In this document: positions 1-8,848 of the stretch, in pieces
Numbering within the stretch: position 1 is the stretch's first letter
Layout: each line of letters starts with the position of its first letter
DNA from: Planctomycetota bacterium
GTDB taxonomy: Bacteria; Planctomycetota; UBA1135; UBA2386
Length of the DNA: 38,697 nt
Assembly: GCA_027621295.1 (NCBI GenBank)
Contig: JAQCBR010000026.1
Span: forward strand, 1 to 38,697
Reading direction: 5' to 3'
Notes under the pieces: model-generated
What the model saw: only the letters and a program-made list of their open reading frames with translations
Told to the model about the DNA's origin: nothing
The model's database searches: none
Translations under genes and position numbers: made by a program

Positions 1-871
1 CGTTCAGGGCAGCGAGGAGTCGGTCGCGCTGGTCGGCCGTCTGTGCATCGTCGCGGGCATCCGTGGCCTGCCGCAGCGCCTCGGCGTCGCGTGCGAGCGC
101 CTCGAACTCGGAACGGCGCGTCTGGTCGGCCTGGACCTGCTCCTGGCCCGCACGCAGTTCGCCGAGACGGAACGCCTGGTCGCGGGTCTGGCTGCGACCG
201 GACTGCTCCGACTCCAGCTGACGCTCGAGGCGGGTCTGGTCGTTGAGCAGGTCCCGCACGCGATCGAGAGCCGCCTCGAGCGTCGGCCGACGCACGCCTG
301 CCTGGCGGAGGTTCTCCTCGGCCTCACGGCGCGCCTCGCGCGAGAGCTCCCCGAGCGTTTCCCGGAGCTCGCGCTCTGCGGCGTCGGCGACGCCCTCGGT
401 GGCGCGTTCGACGGCCTGCTGCAGCTCGGCCTGGCGACGCGCCAGTTCACCCGCGTCCCTGGCCAGCTCGCCCGCCTTCTCCATCTCCTCGGCGAGCGAC
501 TCCGCGGTCGGTCGCTGGAGCAGGATGGAGAGCAGCTGCTCGAGATCGCTGACGACCTCCGACTGCTTGCGGACCGCGTCTGCCACGGCGCCTGCATCGA
601 GGCTGTTGCGCACCGACGCCACGTCGTCGAGGACTCCGCTGTCGGCGAGGTGTTCGAGCCCGAGCTTCAGGAGGCGGACCTTCTCGGCGTCGCCCTCGCG
701 CTCGTAGCGGGCGAGGAGGCTCTGCATCAGTCCGCGGAGCCGCTCGGCCTTGCGCAGGACCTCACCCTGGTCGCGCTGCACCCGCGTCGGATCCTGCTGC
801 TGGGCGCTGGCGTCCGCGGGGACCGCGCAGAGCACGAGGCCGGCGAGGAGGAGGAAGGGGTCGGGTCTCAT
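1..871 (-). CDS. secreted coiled-coil protein, partial (C-terminus beyond left edge)
   Basis: An open minus-strand frame begins with ATG at 871 and runs without a stop to the window edge, giving about 290 codons. The N-terminus (MRPDPFLLLAGLVLCAVPADASAQ, written here in two parts: a hydrophobic LLLAGLVLCAVP core, then an ASAQ cleavage-like end) reads as a signal peptide. The rest is almost entirely charged helix rich in Glu, Arg, Gln, Ala and Leu, with heptad-like spacing and few prolines, so a long coiled coil is expected outside the cytoplasm. The ATG overlaps the stop of the preceding gene as ATGA, which suggests translational coupling. It is the last visible gene of the MoxR/VWA operon. 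I do not recognise a named family. The function is unknown, but the position suggests a partner of the DUF4175-like membrane protein. Confidence 0.85.
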   Translation of the reverse strand, partial: MRPDPFLLLAGLVLCAVPADASAQQQDPTRVQRDQGEVLRKAERLRGLMQSLLARYEREGDAEKVRLLKLGLEHLADSGVLDDVASVRNSLDAGAVADAVRKQSEVVSDLEQLLSILLQRPTAESLAEEMEKAGELARDAGELARRQAELQQAVERATEGVADAAERELRETLGELSREARREAEENLRQAGVRRPTLEAALDRVRDLLNDQTRLERQLESEQSGRSQTRDQAFRLGELRAGQEQVQADQTRRSEFEALARDAEALRQATDARDDAQTADQRDRLLAALN

Positions 872-3204
872 CGCTTGTCTCCGTCCGGCTGGCCGAGGTT
901 GCGGGTGCGGTATTCGATGTCGCGCTGCGCGTCGCGGAGCGCGCGCGCCTGCTGGACGACGTCCTGGAACTCGTTCCACTCGTCCAGCTGTCCGAGCAGG
1001 AGTTCGAGGTCGGCGAGGATGCGGGTCTGCCGGATGCCGACCTCGGCCAGCAGTTCGCCGAGGCGACCCCGATTGCCTGCGATCGACGCCTCGTCGAGCG
1101 CCTTCGTCGCGGCCGCGCCGTCGTCCTCGACGATGCGGTCCGTGCGGAGGACCATGTCCAGGATCGGGTCGAGCGCCTGCTCCATCGGTCCGATGCGACC
1201 CTCGGCCTGGTCGCGTCCGAGCTGCCGGTAGAAGCCGGGATCGAAGGCCACCGGCGCAGCAGTCGCGCGATGCCAGTCGACGTACGCCTGCTCGACGCGG
1301 GGCGCCTGGGTCGAGTCCGCGCCCTCCAGTCCGTTGAACAGGTGCACGTCGTACGCCTGCATCAGGTCGTCGCGGATGCGGCGCAGCGTCTGCACGACAC
1401 GGGCCTGCCCGACCTGCTGCGTGACGAGGCGAGGGTCGCGCCCTTCCCGCGGATCGGGGAGCTCCTCCAGCAGGGCCTCGAGGGCGTTCGCCTGTCCCCG
1501 CTGCTGCTCGGTCGCGCGTTCCACCTGGTCACGGACCCTGCGGAAGTGCCCGGCGATCCGGCGCGCGAGGTCGGCGGCGTCGACCACGTAGACCTGTCGG
1601 CGCGCGAGCTCGGTCCGGTTCTGCTCCGGCTCGCGGTTGTCGGTGAGCGCGAAGCCGAGAGACACCGTGTCGCCCTGGCGGGGCCCCTCTCCGGGCTCCA
1701 GCGCGTCGACGTCGAGCAGGACCGTGGTGACCAGCGAGCGCTGCTCGCCGTCGCGCTCGCGCTCGAACAGCAGGATCTCGGACGCATTGTCGGCCCGCGC
1801 GGTCGATGCCTCGACGGACACCCGGGCGAGGCCGAAGTCGTCCTTGGCTTCGATCCGCACCGGCAGCCGACCCGTTGGCAGCACGACCTGGACGTCGTCG
1901 CCAGCCGGCAGGAGCACACGGCCGACGGGGTCGTGGTCCTCGAGCGCGACGACCGGGTAGGTTCCCGGGCGCGGGTTCGTCAGGCCCTCCCGGTGGACCA
2001 GCTCGACCTGGTAGCGGTCCATCGAGGTGACGGTGAACCGGCCTTCGAAGGTCTGGCCCGCACCCGAGTCGTCGACGAGTTCGACCGGCGTCAGCTCGAG
2101 TGGAGCGTCGCTGTCGAGGAAGTGCAGCGCGGCGCGCTCGACCGGCGTCGTCGCGCGGACCACGACCCGGACATCGGTGCCGACCAGGGCCTCGACCGCG
2201 CCGCCCCGCTGGCTGGCCGGCGGAAGGCCGGTGTAGGCGGGATAGGTCAGCTCGGTCTCGATCGTGCCGACCAGAGGTGGATCGATCGTGCGCACCGTGA
2301 CCAGGATGTCGCCGCGCGGGTCGTCCCCGCCGCGGGCGTGGAACGAGAAGTCGCCCTGCACGCGGCGGAACACGTGGCGGAAGCGCTCGCCCGGACGTTG
2401 CGCCATCGACACCTCGGGAGGGAGCCCACGGCCGCCCTCCAGCACGAGGTACGCCTCACGCGGGATCACGCCCTCGGCGCGGACCAGCACGGGCAGATCG
2501 GCGCCGGTCGAGATCCGCACTTCCGCGGTGCCCTCGCCGCGCGTGATGCGGAAGCCGGCGTCGTCCTCCGGCAGCTCGATGAACAGCTGCGTGCGGCGCG
2601 GGTACTCGACGGAGATCCCGAGCGAGCGCAGCACGAACACGTGGAACGCCACGCCCTGCGTGATGCCGAGCGCCGCCAGGCTGATCGCCGCGAGCGCTGC
2701 GACCGACCAGACCCGGACCGTCCGGCGCGGCGTGAGGATCTGGTCGACGGGGAGCGCGCGGAGGCGGGCCGCCGCCTCCTCGATGACGCGGGCGACCATC
2801 GCCGCCGACTGGTCGCGGAGCGAGCCTTCGTCGGCGTCGACCGTGCCGCGCAGCTCGTGCGCTGTGACCAGCTGTTCGCGCAGCTCCGGGAATCGCCGCT
2901 CGATCGCGATGGCGACGTCGTCGCGCGAGAACGCCCGGCGAAGCGGGTAGCGAAGCCGACGTTCGACGCCGAACCCGACGTAGGTCAGCCCGACGAGCGT
3001 CGTGATGACGCGCACCGGAGCCGGGAGCTCCAGCGCGCGATCCAACGCGTAGTAGAGGCAGATGCCGATCGCCGCCGCCGCGACGACCCAGCCCAGGCCG
3101 TGGACGAGGAAGCGACGCCGGATGCGCGCGAGCTGCTCGGCGAGGACCGCGTCGATCTCTTCGGACCAGGCGCGGAGCGCGGGTTGGCTTGGGTCGCTCC
3201 TCAA
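868..3204 (-). CDS. DUF4175-like membrane protein
   Basis: This 778-residue protein has three predicted membrane segments near residues 32-53, 63-80 and 164-186. A cytoplasmic-looking helical stretch lies between the second and third. A long extracytoplasmic part follows: beta-rich Ig-like segments around residues 200-420, then a charged helical C-terminal third with coiled-coil character. The layout and genomic position resemble proteins annotated DUF4175 in MoxR/VWA clusters, but that name is by resemblance only. The start is a TTG at 3204, because no ATG or GTG lies in frame between it and the previous stop. The stop overlaps the ATG of the next gene (ATGA at 871-868). The most likely role is a membrane-bound scaffold or sensor working with the upstream VWA proteins. 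Confidence 0.75.
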   Translation of the reverse strand: MRSDPSQPALRAWSEEIDAVLAEQLARIRRRFLVHGLGWVVAAAAIGICLYYALDRALELPAPVRVITTLVGLTYVGFGVERRLRYPLRRAFSRDDVAIAIERRFPELREQLVTAHELRGTVDADEGSLRDQSAAMVARVIEEAAARLRALPVDQILTPRRTVRVWSVAALAAISLAALGITQGVAFHVFVLRSLGISVEYPRRTQLFIELPEDDAGFRITRGEGTAEVRISTGADLPVLVRAEGVIPREAYLVLEGGRGLPPEVSMAQRPGERFRHVFRRVQGDFSFHARGGDDPRGDILVTVRTIDPPLVGTIETELTYPAYTGLPPASQRGGAVEALVGTDVRVVVRATTPVERAALHFLDSDAPLELTPVELVDDSGAGQTFEGRFTVTSMDRYQVELVHREGLTNPRPGTYPVVALEDHDPVGRVLLPAGDDVQVVLPTGRLPVRIEAKDDFGLARVSVEASTARADNASEILLFERERDGEQRSLVTTVLLDVDALEPGEGPRQGDTVSLGFALTDNREPEQNRTELARRQVYVVDAADLARRIAGHFRRVRDQVERATEQQRGQANALEALLEELPDPREGRDPRLVTQQVGQARVVQTLRRIRDDLMQAYDVHLFNGLEGADSTQAPRVEQAYVDWHRATAAPVAFDPGFYRQLGRDQAEGRIGPMEQALDPILDMVLRTDRIVEDDGAAATKALDEASIAGNRGRLGELLAEVGIRQTRILADLELLLGQLDEWNEFQDVVQQARALRDAQRDIEYRTRNLGQPDGDKR

Positions 3205-3274
3205 GGCTGTCGGGTCTCGCTCGCTCGGGGTCTCTGTGTGGTGGCGGTCGTCCGGCGGACGGTGCCGGTCGGCG

Positions 3275-4414
3275 TCACCGCTGGAAGATCGGCAGGTACT
3301 GGTAGGGGATCTGGAGGATCAGCGTCGCCACCGCGGTCGAGAACGATTCGCCCGGCCCGACGTGGCACGGCCACGAACCGTCGCTCTTCTGCATGTCGAG
3401 GAGGAGGTTCCGCAGCACGCGGAAGTAGCCCGGCCAGCGGTTGCCGCCCGCCGTGTAGTAGGCCTGCACCGCGTAGTAGTGGCCGTAGTAGAAGAAGTAG
3501 TGCCCGGCGTAGTAGCGGTTGAAGTCGGGCATCTGCATCTCGAGGTAGTCGAACGCGTCCTCGATGATCGGATCGTCGTAGATGCCCGCCGCGTGCAGCG
3601 TCGTCACTCCCGCCGCGGTCAGCGGGAAGGTCGCGCGGCTCTGCCCGCGCAGCTGGTAGCGGAACGCTCCGCCCTCGTTGTACGGCGAGTACATCTGGAA
3701 CGACGAACCGCTGTCCCCGCGCCGGACCGCGCTCCGCCGCACGTAGACCTCTGCGTCGCGGACCGTGCGCGCCGGCACCGCGATGCCGACGTTGCGCGCG
3801 GAGCGGAGCGCGAGCACCTGGCAGACGGTGATCGACATGTCCGACTCGCGCGCGAACGGCTTGTAGCGCCAGCCGCCCTCGCGATTCTGCGAGTCGACGA
3901 TGATGTTCACCGCCGACTGCAGCGCGCGACGCACGTCGGCGCGCTGCGTCATGCCGTAGACCTCGGCGAGGAACAGCGTCGCGAACGCGTGGCTGTACAT
4001 CCGCGACGAGCGGTCCTGGATGAAGCCGTCCTCACCGACGCAGCGCAGCATGTAGCTGATGCCCCGGTCGACGACCTGGCCGTGCGGTCCGCGGCCCGGC
4101 AGGTGGCCGCCGGCGAGGAAGCTCATCAGGCAGAGCGCGGTGACGCCGACGTGGGGCGCGTTGGCCTCGAGCACCCGGTAGTCGGTGTTCAGCTTGAAGC
4201 CGACGTCCTGGCTCCAGTACCCGTCCGGATGCTGGCGCGCGGCGAGGAACGTCAGGCCGCGGTCGACGGCCTCGCGGACCTCGGCGGTGATCCACTCCTC
4301 GTTCGAGGATGCGCCGGCGCTCCGGCGCTGGGCGTGGAGGCCCGGCGCCGTCGCGGCGAGGGCGAGCCCCACGGCCAAGGCGGGGGCGAAGAACGCTCGG
4401 ATTGCGCGGATCAT
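3275..4414 (-). CDS. secreted prenyltransferase/squalene-oxidase-repeat (alpha/alpha toroid) protein
   Basis: This 379-residue protein begins at ATG 4414, which overlaps the stop of the upstream propeller gene as ATGA. A signal peptide is clear: a hydrophobic run ending LHAQ near residue 29. QW-type toroid repeats are visible as QHPDGYW (61-67), QNREGGW and QKSDGSW, the last near the C-terminus. No DCTAE or DXDD catalytic motif of true squalene or hopene cyclases is present, so an enzymatic cyclase role is unlikely. A tyrosine-rich stretch lies near residues 298-322 (for example YYAGHYFFYYGHYY). Such proteins are common in Planctomycetota and are thought to be binding or scaffolding toroids. 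It belongs to the MoxR/VWA operon and probably acts in the periplasm with the propeller protein. Upstream in-frame sequence is an out-of-frame reading of the propeller gene and not part of this protein. Confidence 0.85.
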   Translation of the reverse strand: MIRAIRAFFAPALAVGLALAATAPGLHAQRRSAGASSNEEWITAEVREAVDRGLTFLAARQHPDGYWSQDVGFKLNTDYRVLEANAPHVGVTALCLMSFLAGGHLPGRGPHGQVVDRGISYMLRCVGEDGFIQDRSSRMYSHAFATLFLAEVYGMTQRADVRRALQSAVNIIVDSQNREGGWRYKPFARESDMSITVCQVLALRSARNVGIAVPARTVRDAEVYVRRSAVRRGDSGSSFQMYSPYNEGGAFRYQLRGQSRATFPLTAAGVTTLHAAGIYDDPIIEDAFDYLEMQMPDFNRYYAGHYFFYYGHYYAVQAYYTAGGNRWPGYFRVLRNLLLDMQKSDGSWPCHVGPGESFSTAVATLILQIPYQYLPIFQR

Positions 4415-7400
4415 TCTCGGTCGCCCAGCACGCGGATCGAATCGAGGGTCTTCACGACCAGGTGTCGCCCGTGGGCGTGGAAGCTGGCGTGCGACGGCAC
4501 ATCCAGTGTAAGGAGGCTTTCGCCCCCGGGTAAGGCGCCCTCTGCGCCGCCCGAGACGAGGTCGAGGATCAGGACGCGGGGAGAGGCTCCGCGAGAACGG
4601 GCGCAGGGAACGAGCAGGTAGCCGTCGCCGATCAGAGGGTCCCGGGCGATCCGGTCGACGCGACCGATCTCCGGTTGGAACCTCGGTCCGTCGGGAGCGA
4701 CGGCCACGGCGGTGACGCGTGCGGTCCCGGCGACGTCGGTGACGATGACGATCGAAGGCGGGGCCTCCGGGTGCGGGAACCGGTCCCAGTTCCGGACGGC
4801 TGCGCCCGTGCCGAACTCGAACGTCGACTCCGTCGAACCGTCCGCGGCCAGCACGACCAGTCGCGACCGGACGGCGCCCTTCTCGAAGACGACCGGGCGC
4901 CCGTCGCGGAGTCCCGACCGCTGGAACGAGCAGCCCGGCAGGCTCTCGTGGCGCCACGCGGCGCGGCCCGAACCGCGCTCGACCGCGACGAGGCGGGAAC
5001 GGTCCTCTGGATTGGCGAGGTCCGCCGGAAGGTAGATCCGGGACGCGTCCGCGAAGATCGAGCCGCGGAACGTCGGGTCCTGGAGCCTCCGGCCGTCGGT
5101 GGCACCGAGCTGCTCGACCACGTCGGCGGACAGCGGTGTCGTCTCGACGAGCGTGCCGGTCAGCGCGTCCAGCGCATCCACGGCGGGGGCCTGCGGGCCA
5201 TCGGTGCGGAGGCGGAGCACCTGTCCGGCCTGCAGGACCGGCACGAGCGGAGCGCCGTCGCCGACCAGCGGAGTCACGTGCAGCACGCTGCCCGAGTGTG
5301 GCTCGACGCCGATCAGTCTTCCGCCGACGCCGCGGCCGGCGTCGTCGAACGCGTAGAGGAGCACGAGGCCGTCGGCTGCGCCGAGCGCGGTCAAGCTGCC
5401 CGGGTGGTCGCCGGGCAGGGACCAGGCTTCGCTGCGGCTCTCGAGGTCGAACCCGAACGCGCGCTGCGCGTCGACGACGACGGCGGTCGCGCCGCAGAGG
5501 ATGACCCGGCCGTCGAGGGCGCCGCGGATCGCCGCGACGCCGAGCTCGCGTTCGCCGTCGGTCGCGCCGCTCGTCAGGTTGAAGAAGTGGAGCTCGCCCT
5601 CGGCCGGCGAGATCGCCAGCGGCAGCGCGTCCGGCTCGGGGAAGCCTGCGGCCACGTGCACCGGCACGAAGTCCTGTGGGGCCCGGGAGGGGCCCGGCTC
5701 GAGCTCGAGCACGGTGCGCATCGGCAGCGCCGGGCGGACCGTCGCCGGTCCGGGTCCCTCCGGCAGATCCGCGAGCGCGTCCGCGAGGCGCGCACCCCGG
5801 TCGGCGGGGAAGTCGGAGACGGCGTCGCCGTGGTCCGCGATCAGGCGCCGGGCGACTGCGCGGGCGAGCGCCGCGTTGCCACCGCTGACGGCCGCCGCGA
5901 CCAGTCGGCGCAGCGCTCCGGGCGGGGCTTCGAGCCCTTCCGTGACGGCCGCGAACACTTCGGTGAAGCGTCGGAAGTCGTCCTGCGCGAGCGCGACGTC
6001 GAGAAGTCTGTCGGTCGCCGCGGCAGCGGCCTTCGTCCTCGGGTAGCGGAGCGCCAGCGCGCGCAGTGCTTCGGGGTCCGCGTCGGCCGCGGCGAGCGCG
6101 GTTCCGGCTTCCGCCTCGATCGCGGCGAGGACGTCTGCGCCGAATTCCCGGACCAGATCGTCGAGGGCGGAACGGGCGCGCGAGGCGGCCGTGCGCTCGC
6201 CGAAGCGCGCATCCCCGTGGCGTTCGGCGAAGCGCTGGAGCGCGAGGGCGCGCGCGGACGGAGACGTTGCATCCTCCACGCGCAGCCAGTCCGCGAGGAT
6301 CGCCGCGGTGGTCCGGCCGACGTCCGGGAACGCCAGCACTTCGTCGGGGAAGCGATCGGCCAGTCCGAACAGCTCGGCACGGAACGGCTCCGCGTCTCCG
6401 AAGCAGCGACGCACCAACTCGGACTGGGCGCGGAGCCAGTGCTGGGGCGTCGTCGCCCGATCGCGGGCGAGGCGGAGCAGTTCGCGCGCGGCGGTCGCGT
6501 CGATCGCTGCTCCGGCGCGGTCCATCGTCAGCCGGAAGAGGCTGTCGGCGAGCTGGGCGTGGACTGGCGTCCCCGCGCCGAGCCCGCGGCGCTCGGCCGC
6601 CGAGAGTCCCTTCGCGAGCAGCGACTCCAGGTTGCTCGGGTCGTCTTCGCCCCGGGCCATCAGCAGCCGCGCGAGATGGAGCACGCGGTCCGGCTCGGGG
6701 TCGTCGCCGATGACGTCCCTCCGAGCCGCGGCGATCAGAGCCTCGACGTCGGTGAAGACCTGCAGCTGCGAGCGGCCGATCGCGGCGACGACGCCGTCGG
6801 TCATCAGCAGGTTGCCGGTGCCCTTGCCACCCAGGGTCCAATCGGCCATCCGTGGATCGCGGTCGCCGTTCGCATCGAGGATGCGGAGGCCGCCGTCGGA
6901 GCCGACGTAGAAGATGCGCTCGCCGGCCAGCGCGCCCCGGGGGATCGCCGTCGAGCGGTAGTGGTCCTCACCCAGGGCCTCGGGGCTGGCGATCAGCCGG
7001 ACCTTCGGCCGCTCGCCGGGTGCGGGTCGGGCCGCGACCGCCATCACACCGAGGCCTGCGAACACGAACTCGTCGCCGAGCGGGCCGAGCAGCCAGCGCA
7101 CCAGCAGGTCGGGCCTCGGGTCGTAGGGCAGCTGCCACAGGATCTCGCCGGTCGCGGTGTCGAGACCGAGCGCGAACTCAGAGTCGAGCGGAGTCGTCGC
7201 CAGCACGCCCTGGTGGATCGCGATCGGGTTGTTCGCGAAGAACACCGGGCGCCGCTCCTGGTTGCGGAGCTGGGTCCGCGGCAGCGGGATCACCGGGTAG
7301 GCCGACAGCCAGCGAAGCTCGCCGTCGTCGGCCTGGATCGCATAGCAGAGCCCGAGGTTCGAAGTCCCGTAGAGCACGCCGTCGTGGAGCGCGATCGGCC

Positions 7401-8787
7401 CCGACGTGAACTCCTGGCGGGCGTTGCCGAACATGTTGACCTCCTGCTGGCTGCTGCAGAGCAGCCGACGCCAGCGAGGCTCGCCGGTGTGGAGGTCGTA
7501 CGCGGACACGTAGTAGGCGATCGCCCCGGTCGGATCGTGCGTCGGCACGTAGACGGTGTCGCCGTGGACGAGCGGGGCGCTGCACGCCTCGTGTCCGTAG
7601 AAGCGGCTCGAGCGCGGCCCGCCGGCGTAGTCCCAGTGCGCCCACAGGCGCTTGCCGGTCGCCCGATCGAACGCGAAGAGGCGGCGGGAGGGGATCTTCT
7701 GGAGGATCGGGATGACGTCGCGGTAGAGCTGCGTCTGGTCGGCGCCGATCACGTTGTTCGGCACCTGGAGCGCCGCCACGACGATCCCGTCGGCGAGCGC
7801 GCAGGACAGGATCGTGTCCGGATTGATCGCGCCGCGCGCCTCGACGACGTCGCGGCTGTCGACCATCGGGCCGGGCGCGTCCCAGATCAGGCGCTGGCCG
7901 ATCGGGTCCACCGCCCGCACCGAGTGACCGTCCTGGAAGAAGACCCCGCGTGCGTCGCCCGTCGCATGCATCGGGAAGTCGTTGAACTCGAAGCCGTCGG
8001 CGCGGACGGGCAGCCGGTAGGGCTCGCCCTGGCGTCCGATCGGCGGCGTCATCCCACGGGACCCGTCGTAGCCACCGCCGTAGGCGGGCCAGCCGGGAGG
8101 GGTGGTCGCGGGCAGTGCTGGCAGAACCTCGGCCTGTGCCTCCGTCGTCGCCTGCGTTCCGCCGATGCGTGCACGTGCGAGGAGCTCCGCGATCTCGGCG
8201 CGACGGGCCACGTCCGGGCGCCGGGGATCGGACTCGGGCATCGCGTCGAGCGCGGTGCGGAACCAGCCCTGCGCGGCGACCCCATCTCCGTCGACGAGGC
8301 TCAGGTCACCGAGCCGCAGACGAGCGGCGAGGCCGCGGGTCGACGCGGGGAACTGCCGTGCGAGGAACGCGAGGTCCTCCTCGGAGAGCTCGGCGAGCGG
8401 GGTGTCGTAGGCGCGCCCGGCTTCGCGGCGGCAGAGCCGCTCGTACGCGTCGCGGCCGGGCTCGGGGAGATCGCGCAGCGTCTCGATCGTCGCGGTGCGG
8501 ATTCCCGTCCAGCGATCGCGGGTTCCGAGCCTCGGCACGACGCCGCGGGAGCCGCTGCGCAGCAGGCGGTGCAGACGCTCGACCGCCGCCTCGTAGCGGC
8601 GCTCCTCGATCTCCTGCCGGGCCTCCTGCCACTCGGCGATGTCGTCCTGGGACCGGGGCAGGCTGAACAGGCCCTCGGTCGGACCGGCGTCGAGCGGGTC
8701 CTGGGCGAGGAGGGGGTGGGGGACCGCCCAGGCGATCGCGACCGCCAGAGTCCACCCGGCGCGGCGCAGCGTTCCTGCTGTGGTCAT
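4411..8787 (-). CDS. giant secreted PQQ-type beta-propeller protein
   Basis: This protein has about 1458 residues. I chose the ATG at 8787 because a GAGG lies about 8 nt upstream and a signal peptide follows at once (TLRRAGWTLAVAIAWAVP, ending LLAQ). An ATG at 8793 and a GTG at 8844 are in frame but fit worse. Residues about 30-220 are helical and TPR-like. A first propeller (about 230-690) shows PQQ-repeat strands such as FDRATGKRLWAHW, YDLHTGEPRW and LDTATGEILWQLP. A helical TPR-like region follows (about 690-1010), and a second propeller-like region reaches the C-terminus. This is far longer than PQQ dehydrogenases and shows none of their catalytic features, so it is more likely a binding or assembly platform. 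The 61-bp gap to the VWA gene upstream and the ATGA overlap downstream place it inside the operon. Confidence 0.85.
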   Translation of the reverse strand: MTTAGTLRRAGWTLAVAIAWAVPHPLLAQDPLDAGPTEGLFSLPRSQDDIAEWQEARQEIEERRYEAAVERLHRLLRSGSRGVVPRLGTRDRWTGIRTATIETLRDLPEPGRDAYERLCRREAGRAYDTPLAELSEEDLAFLARQFPASTRGLAARLRLGDLSLVDGDGVAAQGWFRTALDAMPESDPRRPDVARRAEIAELLARARIGGTQATTEAQAEVLPALPATTPPGWPAYGGGYDGSRGMTPPIGRQGEPYRLPVRADGFEFNDFPMHATGDARGVFFQDGHSVRAVDPIGQRLIWDAPGPMVDSRDVVEARGAINPDTILSCALADGIVVAALQVPNNVIGADQTQLYRDVIPILQKIPSRRLFAFDRATGKRLWAHWDYAGGPRSSRFYGHEACSAPLVHGDTVYVPTHDPTGAIAYYVSAYDLHTGEPRWRRLLCSSQQEVNMFGNARQEFTSGPIALHDGVLYGTSNLGLCYAIQADDGELRWLSAYPVIPLPRTQLRNQERRPVFFANNPIAIHQGVLATTPLDSEFALGLDTATGEILWQLPYDPRPDLLVRWLLGPLGDEFVFAGLGVMAVAARPAPGERPKVRLIASPEALGEDHYRSTAIPRGALAGERIFYVGSDGGLRILDANGDRDPRMADWTLGGKGTGNLLMTDGVVAAIGRSQLQVFTDVEALIAAARRDVIGDDPEPDRVLHLARLLMARGEDDPSNLESLLAKGLSAAERRGLGAGTPVHAQLADSLFRLTMDRAGAAIDATAARELLRLARDRATTPQHWLRAQSELVRRCFGDAEPFRAELFGLADRFPDEVLAFPDVGRTTAAILADWLRVEDATSPSARALALQRFAERHGDARFGERTAASRARSALDDLVREFGADVLAAIEAEAGTALAAADADPEALRALALRYPRTKAAAAATDRLLDVALAQDDFRRFTEVFAAVTEGLEAPPGALRRLVAAAVSGGNAALARAVARRLIADHGDAVSDFPADRGARLADALADLPEGPGPATVRPALPMRTVLELEPGPSRAPQDFVPVHVAAGFPEPDALPLAISPAEGELHFFNLTSGATDGERELGVAAIRGALDGRVILCGATAVVVDAQRAFGFDLESRSEAWSLPGDHPGSLTALGAADGLVLLYAFDDAGRGVGGRLIGVEPHSGSVLHVTPLVGDGAPLVPVLQAGQVLRLRTDGPQAPAVDALDALTGTLVETTPLSADVVEQLGATDGRRLQDPTFRGSIFADASRIYLPADLANPEDRSRLVAVERGSGRAAWRHESLPGCSFQRSGLRDGRPVVFEKGAVRSRLVVLAADGSTESTFEFGTGAAVRNWDRFPHPEAPPSIVIVTDVAGTARVTAVAVAPDGPRFQPEIGRVDRIARDPLIGDGYLLVPCARSRGASPRVLILDLVSGGAEGALPGGESLLTLDVPSHASFHAHGRHLVVKTLDSIRVLGDRE

Positions 8788-8848
8788 GCGCATGTCCTCG
8801 GTTCTCGTCGGCGGCTTCGCGCCCCGTCCTCGATCGGACTCCACGGTG

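Noticed and set aside
1270-3522. A 750-codon plus-strand open frame opposite the DUF4175-like gene
   Set aside because: The translation is Arg/Asp/Glu/Val-rich without motifs; the opposite strand has membrane helices and fits an operon.
4415-6841. A long N-terminal extension in frame with the toroid protein
   Set aside because: The extension is an Arg/Pro/Gly-rich reading of the propeller gene; the real protein starts with a signal peptide at 4414.
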